Part shown: positions 13,758 to 18,804 of the stretch, one piece after another
How positions within the stretch are numbered: the first letter of the stretch is position 1
How the letters are laid out: each line of letters opens with the position of its first letter
Source of the DNA: JANNGZ01 sp031404155
Lineage (GTDB): Bacteria > Pseudomonadota > Gammaproteobacteria > Burkholderiales > Burkholderiaceae_C
Length of the DNA: 18,804 bases
NCBI GenBank assembly: GCA_031404155.1
Contig: JANNGZ010000310.1
Span: forward strand, 1-18,804
Direction: 5' to 3'
Program-made: the position numbers and the translations under genes
Notes under the pieces: model-generated
The model's input: the letters and a program-made list of their open reading frames with translations, nothing else
Told to the model about the DNA's origin: nothing
Databases searched by the model: none

Positions 13758-14663
13758 CTACCAGCGCGTGCGCGCAAGCTCGTCCAATATCTCGCCGTAG
13801 ATGCGGTAGCGTGCGGCGCTGATCGTGCCGGCATCAACCGCGGCGCGCACACCGCAGCCAGGCTCCTGCCGGTGCGTGCAGTTGTAGAAGCGACAGTCGC
13901 TCAAGTGCTCGAGCAAATCCGGCATCAGCTTGGGCAACTGCTGGGCGTCGATATGGCGCAGGCCGAATTCCTGAAAACCCGGCGAGTCGATCAGGCCGGC
14001 GCCGCTGTCACGGTCAACCCAGTACCAGTTGGTGCTGGTGGTGGTGTGGCGCCCGGAGTTGAGCGCGCTCGAAATCTCGCCCACCTCCGCCGCTGCGTCC
14101 GGCGCCATCAGGTTGATCATCGTGCTCTTGCCGGTCCCGCTGGGGCCGAGCACCAATGTCGTGGCGCCCGCAAGCAGCGGCGTGAGTGTCGCGCGGGCTT
14201 CTTCTGGCCGCGCTTTCAGCGCCAGCTCGATCACCTCGACGCCCATCGCGCGGTAAGGCATCAGGCGTTCGCGCGCCAGCGCCGCCTGCGGCTGGTCGGT
14301 CTTGTTCAGCGCCACGCGCGCCGGGATACCGGCGCTTTCGGCCGCGACCAACGACCGGGTGAGCTGCGACTCGCTGAACATCGGGTCACCCGCCACCAGC
14401 ACCAGGATCTGGTCGAGGTTGGCGGCGAAGGACTTGGTGCGCCATTCGTCTTGGCGGAACAGCAGGTTGCGCCGCGGCTCGATATGTTCGATCACACCCT
14501 CGTCGCCGCTGTCCTGCCAGCGCACCCGGTCGCCGACCACGCAGTCGCTCTTCTTGCCGCGGGGGTGTGCAATCAGGCGTCGACCCTCGGGCGTCTCGAT
14601 CATGAAGTGGCGGCCATGGCCGGCCACCACCAGCGCCAGGTCGAGTGCCGCGAACTTGCTCAA
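13758..14663 (-). CDS. rsgA: Small ribosomal subunit biogenesis GTPase RsgA
   Basis: The product is 301 aa, a circularly permuted GTPase with the motif order G4-G5-G1-G2-G3: NKTD (120-123), GPSGTGKS (173-180), RHTTT (205-209), DSPG (226-229). An N-terminal OB-fold (residues ~8-70) precedes it, and the C-terminal zinc knuckle is C257-x4-C262-x-H264-x5-C270, exactly the RsgA pattern. RsgA checks and releases late 30S assembly intermediates, removing RbfA. The only start that keeps the OB-fold is TTG at 14663, because an in-frame stop lies upstream without an ATG or GTG. It follows the PhhB-like gene by 16 bp and is the last gene of an M48-phhB-rsgA set. Confidence 0.94.
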   Translation of the reverse strand: MSKFAALDLALVVAGHGRHFMIETPEGRRLIAHPRGKKSDCVVGDRVRWQDSGDEGVIEHIEPRRNLLFRQDEWRTKSFAANLDQILVLVAGDPMFSESQLTRSLVAAESAGIPARVALNKTDQPQAALARERLMPYRAMGVEVIELALKARPEEARATLTPLLAGATTLVLGPSGTGKSTMINLMAPDAAAEVGEISSALNSGRHTTTSTNWYWVDRDSGAGLIDSPGFQEFGLRHIDAQQLPKLMPDLLEHLSDCRFYNCTHRQEPGCGVRAAVDAGTISAARYRIYGEILDELARTRW

Positions 14664-14679
14664 GCTGCGGCCGCCGCCG

Positions 14680-15024
14680 TCACTTCGATTGCGCCATCAA
14701 GGCGTCCACCTTGGTGGCGCAAATGAAGTCGTTGATCGACAGGCCGCCCACCGAGTGGGTGTCGAAGCGCACCACACAGCGGTTGAAGCCGACCACGAGT
14801 TCGGGGTGGTGGTCTTCGGCTTCGGCAATGGCGGCCACCGCGTTCACGAAGGCCATCGTGCCCTGGTAATCGCGGAACCCAAAGGGCTTCTCGATCCTGG
14901 CGCCCGCCAGAGTCCAGCCGCTGGCGCGCGCGAGTTGCGCCGCTAGCTCGGCGCCGGCCATCGCGGCGCCTTGCACCGGCACGCAGTGCATCTGCGCCAA
15001 GTCGAGCCGCAAATCTGCGCTCAC
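14680..15024 (-). CDS. 4a-hydroxytetrahydrobiopterin dehydratase (PCD/DCoH family)
   Basis: The product is 114 aa, the usual length. The core EDHHPELVVGFNRCVVRFDTH (~70-90) contains the conserved histidine pair, followed by GGLSINDFICATKVDAL, which matches the T-H-x-x-G-G-L-S-x-x-D signature. W36, in an ASGWTL segment, is also typical. The enzyme dehydrates 4a-hydroxy-tetrahydropterin for phenylalanine hydroxylase recycling; in bacteria without that pathway it may serve molybdopterin metabolism or other roles. No phhA is in the window. The start is GTG, overlapping the M48 stop (GTGA at 15021-15024), so it is probably translationally coupled. Confidence 0.9.
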   Translation of the reverse strand: MSADLRLDLAQMHCVPVQGAAMAGAELAAQLARASGWTLAGARIEKPFGFRDYQGTMAFVNAVAAIAEAEDHHPELVVGFNRCVVRFDTHSVGGLSINDFICATKVDALMAQSK

Positions 15025-16286
15025 GCGGGTTGTGCCTGCAATGCCGCCAGCCGCTGCGAGGCCGGCGGGTGTGAGTAATAAAAGCGCACGTACACCGGGT
15101 CGGGGGTCAGCGTCGCCGCGTTGTCCTCGTGCAGCTTGAGCAGCGCGCTGGCCAGGTCCGCGCCGCTGGACTGGGCGCGGGCGTAGGCATCGGCCTCGAA
15201 CTCGTGGCGGCGCGACAGCGCCGCGCCGATCGGCGAGAGCAGAAAGCCGAACGGCGGCAGCACCAACATGAACAGCATCAGCGCCAGCGCGTCGTTCGGC
15301 GCCGCCAGGTTCGGCATCACGCCCAGGCCGGCATAGAACCAGCTTTGCGAGGAGAGCCAGCCGAGCAGCGCGAGCGCCGCGAGGCTGAGCGCGAACATCG
15401 CCACGATGCGCTTGGTGACATGGCGGTGCTTGAAGTGCCCGAGTTCATGCGCCAACACGGCCTCGAGCTCGCCGGGGGTCAGCTTCGCCAACAAGGTGTC
15501 GAAGAACACCACCCGCTTGGCGGCCCCCAGGCCGGTGAAATACGCGTTCGCGTGCGCCGAGCGCTTGCTGCCGTCCATCACGAACAGCCCCTTGGCAGAG
15601 AAGCCGCAACGCTGCATCAGCGCCTGCACACGGGCCTTGATCGACTCGTCGGCCAGCGGCTCGAACTTGTTGAAGAGCGGTGCGATGACGGTGGGGTAGA
15701 GCACCAACATCAGCAACTGGAAGCCGACCAGAGCCACCCAGGCCCAGAGCCACCACCACGACCCGGCCGCGCCCATGATCCAAAGCACCAGCGCCGCCAG
15801 CGGCAGCCCGATGCACGCGCCGAGCAAGGCGCCTTTGGCCATGTCGGCCAGGTAGAGCTTCCAGGTCATGCGGTTGAAGCCGAAGCGCTGTTCGATGCGA
15901 AAGGTGCTGTAGGCCTCGAAGGGCAGGTCGAGCAGGCCCGAGACGAGCGTGAACGCGACGAGCAAAGCGAGCTGGTAGGCCATGCCGCCAAAGGCCGGCT
16001 GGACCAGGTCGCGCACCACGGCGTTCAACGTGTCGAGCCCGCCGAGCAGCGTCCAGCCGAGCAGCACGGCGGTGCCGACCGCAGTGGTCAGGAGGCCGAA
16101 GCGGCCACGCGCAAGGGTGTAATCGGCGGCCTTCTGGTGGGCCGCCAATGGCACGCTGGCGGTGAACGCTTCGGGCACCGAATTGCGGTGTGCCGCAACA
16201 TGGCGCATCTGGCGCGTGGCGAGCCAGAATTTCAGCGCCAGCGAGGTGAGCAGCGCGGCGGCGAAGAGCAGGGTCAGGGTGGGCAT
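15021..16286 (-). CDS. M48 family metalloprotease (Ste24/CAAX prenyl protease 1-like)
   Basis: The product is 421 aa. The N-terminal half is a multi-helix membrane domain as in Ste24-type proteases (hydrophobic stretches ~3-22, 65-83, 102-120, 150-172, 178-200), with the conserved LPFEAYSTFRIEQRFGFNRMT region (121-141). The catalytic domain has HELGH (280-284) with zinc ligands H280 and H284 and active E281, and RRHEFEADAYA (359-369) supplying the third ligand, probably E362. Two more helices lie near 293-310 and 335-350. Such enzymes probably cleave or help clear membrane proteins in bacteria, since prenylated substrates are absent. ATG 16286 starts directly at the first helix; a longer frame through the orn region is rejected. 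It is divergent from orn with 66 bp between starts. Confidence 0.92.
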   Translation of the reverse strand: MPTLTLLFAAALLTSLALKFWLATRQMRHVAAHRNSVPEAFTASVPLAAHQKAADYTLARGRFGLLTTAVGTAVLLGWTLLGGLDTLNAVVRDLVQPAFGGMAYQLALLVAFTLVSGLLDLPFEAYSTFRIEQRFGFNRMTWKLYLADMAKGALLGACIGLPLAALVLWIMGAAGSWWWLWAWVALVGFQLLMLVLYPTVIAPLFNKFEPLADESIKARVQALMQRCGFSAKGLFVMDGSKRSAHANAYFTGLGAAKRVVFFDTLLAKLTPGELEAVLAHELGHFKHRHVTKRIVAMFALSLAALALLGWLSSQSWFYAGLGVMPNLAAPNDALALMLFMLVLPPFGFLLSPIGAALSRRHEFEADAYARAQSSGADLASALLKLHEDNAATLTPDPVYVRFYYSHPPASQRLAALQAQPA

Positions 16287-16352
16287 GAGTCCAAGTGTAG
16301 GGCTGCGAGAATGACCGCTTCGCAAACTGCGCCACTCCGCCACGGGCACTCC

Positions 16353-16916
16353 ATGACCGATACCCCGACCCTCGTCAAGAGCGACCAGAACCTGGTCTGG
16401 ATCGACCTCGAGATGACCGGCCTGTACCCCGACCGCGACCGCATCATCGAGATCGCGGTCGTTGTCACCGACGCGCAGATCACGGTTCGCGTCGAAGGCC
16501 CGGTGTTCGCGATCCACCAGAGCGACGCCGTGCTCGACGCGATGGATTCGTGGAACAAAGGCACCCACGGCAGGAGCGGCCTGATCGACCGCGTGAAAGC
16601 CTCGCCGATCAGCGAAGCCTCGGCCCAGGCGCAGGTGATCGACTGGCTCAAGGCCTATGTGCCCGCGGGCAAGTCACCGATGTGCGGCAATTCGATCTGC
16701 CAGGACCGGCGCTTCCTGGCCAAGGACATGCCCGAGCTGGAGTCCTTCTTCCACTACCGCAACCTGGATGTGAGCACGCTCAAGGAGCTCGCCAGGCGCT
16801 GGAAGCCCGCCGCGCTGGACGGCTTCAAGAAGGCGCAGGCACACACCGCGCTGGCCGACATCCACGCGTCGATCGACGAGCTGCTGCACTACCGCCAGCA
16901 TCTGCTGGCGGTTTGA
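16353..16916 (+). CDS. orn: Oligoribonuclease
   Basis: The product is 187 aa (E. coli 181), a DEDDh 3'-5' exonuclease that degrades 2-nt RNAs, including pGpG from c-di-GMP breakdown. Seen: LVWIDLEMTGLYPDRDRIIEI (ExoI with D and E), then GNSICQDRRFLAKDMPELESFFHYRNLDVSTLKEL (ExoII), and KKAQAHTALADIHASIDEL (ExoIII with H and D). ATG 16353 is preferred over ATG 16311, 14 codons upstream, because family proteins begin 10-15 residues before the WIDLEMTGL block and 16311 lies close to where a promoter -10 (GAGAAT, 16307) might be. Its last codons (RQHLLAV-stop) are the first unit of a 31-bp tandem repeat. Confidence 0.96.
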   Translation: MTDTPTLVKSDQNLVWIDLEMTGLYPDRDRIIEIAVVVTDAQITVRVEGPVFAIHQSDAVLDAMDSWNKGTHGRSGLIDRVKASPISEASAQAQVIDWLKAYVPAGKSPMCGNSICQDRRFLAKDMPELESFFHYRNLDVSTLKELARRWKPAALDGFKKAQAHTALADIHASIDELLHYRQHLLAV

Positions 16917-16973
16917 GCGGACTCGCCAGCATCTGCTGGCGGTTTGAGCGGCCTCACCAGCACCTGCTGGCGG
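16893..16973. repeat. 31-bp tandem palindromic repeat at the orn stop
   Basis: Units start at 16893, 16924 and 16955. The first 28 bases of units 1 and 2 are identical. Unit 3 is shorter and diverged (two mismatches in its first 18-19 bases, then unrelated). Each unit opens with an inverted repeat, CGCCAGCA-TC-TGCTGGCG in units 1 and 2. Unit 1 is coding: it encodes the last orn residues and stop. The array fills the gap between convergent orn and the DUF2087 gene and may form stacked hairpins that end transcription from both sides. Confidence 0.8.
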
Positions 16974-16982
16974 CACGCGTCG

Positions 16983-17564
16983 TCACGCCGCAGCGCGCGC
17001 CCGCAGCGCCTTCAGGAACGCGGCCACCTCGGGCTCCGGCCGCGCCGCGAGCTTGCGGTACTGCGCGCCGCCGGTGGTGCGCGCGAGCAGCTTCATTTCG
17101 ATCAGCTCGCGCCGCAGCAGGCAGTGGTCGCCGAAGGCGTGGTGCGCATTGAGCACACCATTCACTTCGCCTTCGGTGTAGGGGCGCTTCGTGTCGAAAG
17201 GCAGCCACAGGCCCCAGATCACGACGCGCTGCACCGCGAACCTGGTCGGCCAGCGCATCAACACGCCGCGCTCGTCGAACTGGCGAAGCGCGCGGTCGGC
17301 TGTGTCGCTCAAGTCCGGGTGTTTCGGGCCCTTTGCCGGTGCCGCCACCCGCACCGGCGCTGGGGTGGGCGAAGGCACGGGCTGAGGCGCCGCGCGCAGC
17401 GCCTGCACATTGCGGTGCCCGGCCGCGCGGGCGAGCAGGTTGAGCATCTCCACATGGCTGGGCAAACCGGCGCCGCGCTCAAGGCGATCGGCGAGTTCGC
17501 CGCGCACCGACTTGGCGAAAGACGAAAGATCGGCCGCATGCAGCGGCAGCAGTTCTCGGGACAT
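16983..17564 (-). CDS. DUF2087 domain protein with N-terminal glyoxalase-related-like helical domain
   Basis: The product is 193 aa. The C-terminal half (~103-172: MRWPTRFAVQRVVIWGLWLPFDTKRPYTEGEVNGVLN, HCLLRRELIEMKLLAR, YRKL) is a clear DUF2087 domain, a small winged-helix-like module with a RxWP entry, a Y-(T/S)-E-x-E-V-N helix and an LRRxL segment. The N-terminal ~60 residues (SSFAKSVRGELADRL, then SHVEMLNLLARAAGHRNVQAL) resemble the short helical domain known as glyoxalase-related, often found ahead of other domains. A Pro/Ala/Val-rich linker (60-82) joins them. The fold suggests DNA or nucleic-acid binding, but no function is established. ATG 17564 has a GGAGA ribosome site about 8 nt upstream. 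It is convergent with orn. Confidence 0.8.
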   Translation of the reverse strand: MSRELLPLHAADLSSFAKSVRGELADRLERGAGLPSHVEMLNLLARAAGHRNVQALRAAPQPVPSPTPAPVRVAAPAKGPKHPDLSDTADRALRQFDERGVLMRWPTRFAVQRVVIWGLWLPFDTKRPYTEGEVNGVLNAHHAFGDHCLLRRELIEMKLLARTTGGAQYRKLAARPEPEVAAFLKALRARAAA

Positions 17565-17667
17565 CACGGTCTCCAACAAGCATGCGCTTCGATCCCGGTG
17601 AAGGGACGCTGGTGGTTGCCGTCTTCCAGCCGGGCGCACGCAGATTGCGTGGTGACCTCAGCGGTGA

Positions 17668-17686
17668 TGTCAGACAAATCGTCTGA
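17668..17686. promoter_or_regulatory. Candidate operator palindrome upstream of the DUF2087 gene
   Basis: TCAGAC-AAATC-GTCTGA (17670-17686) is a perfect spaced inverted repeat, overlapped by a second one, TGTC-A-GACA (17668-17676). It lies about 105 bases upstream of the DUF2087 start, where a regulator could bind. No matching regulator gene is in the window. Confidence 0.3.
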
Positions 17687-17899
17687 AGGCAGGTTTAGCT
17701 CGCAGTGATGCTGCGCGGCAACGCCTGGGTGAACTGCCGACCGAGCGCGCATTCTAGCGATCCCGGTGTCGCCCACGCCGCCGAACAAGCGCGGGATCGG
17801 CTTGAGCCTTTGAGCGCGGCGCGGTGCCTTCGGCCCGCAACAACCTCCCTCGATGCACCCGCGGTTCGGGCAAACCCGCGAGCCTGAACTGTGATCGGC

Positions 17900-17905
17900 T
17901 ACAAT
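17900..17905 (+). promoter_or_regulatory. Candidate -10 box (TACAAT) for the DEAD-box helicase gene
   Basis: GGCTACAATGCGG has the look of a betaproteobacterial housekeeping -10. The -35 is weak. It lies 286 bases before the helicase ATG and predicts a transcribed leader of roughly 280 nt. Confidence 0.45.
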
Positions 17906-18190
17906 GCGGCCACGGCTGCGAAGTCTTGCGACTCAAGCAGCCGTTCGTTCATCCCCTCTGACCTCATATCGAGTCTTTCCCGCGGTTCGTTGCCGCGCGG
18001 CTTGTCTTGATCTCCCTGTTTCGGGAACCGGTTGGCGGCGATGCCGTCGCTTGGACCCGAATCCGCCCCGGCCCGCTCCAGGTGCCGGCGGCTCACGTTC
18101 CTGCTGCGACTTCACTTCTGGTGCTCCGATTCACGGAGTCGCCAGCGGCGCGCTTTGTCGTGCGTCGTGATCGCGAATGAGAGAGAAGAG

Positions 18191-18804
<614 letters not shown>

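Larger units (their letters stand above)
17565..18190. other. 626-bp intergenic region upstream of the helicase gene
   Basis: I find no convincing gene here. Short ORFs (for example 17705-17887 and 17904-18170 on the plus strand) are Arg/Pro/Ala/Cys-rich, as expected of non-coding high-GC DNA. Contents: an operator-like palindrome (17668-17686), an 8-bp inverted repeat CGATCCCG/CGGGATCG (17758-17765 with 17792-17799), a -10 box (17900-17905), and a leader with several small hairpins such as AGTC-TTGC-GACT (17922-17933), CGCGG(7)CCGCG (17981-17997) and CTCCG-ATTCA-CGGAG (18124-18138). No tRNA-like T-loop pattern was seen. Confidence 0.6.

Noticed and set aside
15129..16916. A 595-aa version of Orn starting over the M48 gene
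   Set aside because: The extension is antisense to the protease gene; Orn family length and motifs support the start at 16353.
16893..16973. CRISPR-like array after orn
   Set aside because: The 31-bp period is a head-to-tail tandem repeat with only 3-nt differences between units; there are no spacers and no cas genes.
17904..18170. 88-codon ORF in the helicase leader
   Set aside because: Its ATG begins inside the likely -10 box, there is no ribosome site, and the composition is Arg/Pro/Cys-rich as in non-coding GC-rich DNA.
17565..18190. A tRNA or known riboswitch in the long intergenic stretch
   Set aside because: No T-loop consensus, acceptor stem pairing with an adjacent CCA, or familiar riboswitch core was seen by eye; a covariance-model scan would be the decisive test.

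Overview
The window looks like chromosomal core DNA from a high-GC betaproteobacterium of the order Burkholderiales, probably from the Rubrivivax/Leptothrix/Methylibium/Rhizobacter side of the order. The evidence is the strong G/C third-position bias, the gene orders (AI-2E permease-hda-HAD-pcnB-folK-deoxynucleoside kinase; rpsP-rimM-trmD-rplS-nudL-cobD/cbiB-like; orn divergent from M48-phhB-rsgA), and an intergenic GC-rich repeat of the kind common in Comamonadaceae-type genomes. No phage, plasmid, IS transposase, CRISPR array or tRNA/rRNA gene was recognised. Nearly all coding space is housekeeping.

Layout. (1) 1-1009: the last codons of an upstream gene, probably murJ, then a SirB1-family gene. 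(2) 1010-1261: spacer with a GC-rich repeat. (3) 1262-5311: a tightly packed plus-strand operon with 4-base ATGA overlaps: AI-2E-type permease, hda (replication control), HAD-IB phosphatase, pcnB (RNA polyadenylation). (4) 5312-5469: hairpin-rich block between pcnB and folK, bounded by an 11-bp direct repeat that includes the folK start codon. It looks like an insertion. (5) 5470-6673: folK, a small candidate leader ORF and a deoxynucleoside kinase with a TTG start. (6) 6787-8460: DUF47 (PhoU-like) protein and Pit phosphate transporter. (7) 8488-9482, minus strand: TM2-like membrane protein and a GNAT acetyltransferase. (8) 9483-11825: rpsP-rimM-trmD-rplS, with a structured leader and a probable second promoter for rplS inside the end of trmD. 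(9) 11914-13729: CoA-pyrophosphatase-type Nudix protein and a CobD/CbiB-like membrane protein. (10) 13758-16286, minus strand: M48 (Ste24-like) protease, pterin carbinolamine dehydratase and rsgA. (11) 16353-16982: orn, whose end has been expanded into a 31-bp tandem palindromic repeat. (12) 16983-17564, minus strand: DUF2087 protein. (13) 17565-18190: long non-coding stretch, probably the leader of the DEAD-box helicase gene that runs off the end.

Functional themes are translation and RNA metabolism (S16, L19, RimM, TrmD, RsgA, Orn, PcnB, DEAD-box helicase), cofactor and nucleotide supply (FolK, deoxynucleoside kinase, PhhB-like), phosphate uptake, and replication control (Hda).

I found no convincing undescribed multi-gene system. 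The observations most worth following are non-coding: the insertion-like block at the folK start, the 31-bp palindromic expansion at the orn stop, the folded rpsP leader, the -10 box overlapping the trmD stop, and the long helicase leader. Function calls rest on recognised motifs and gene order; no database search was run.
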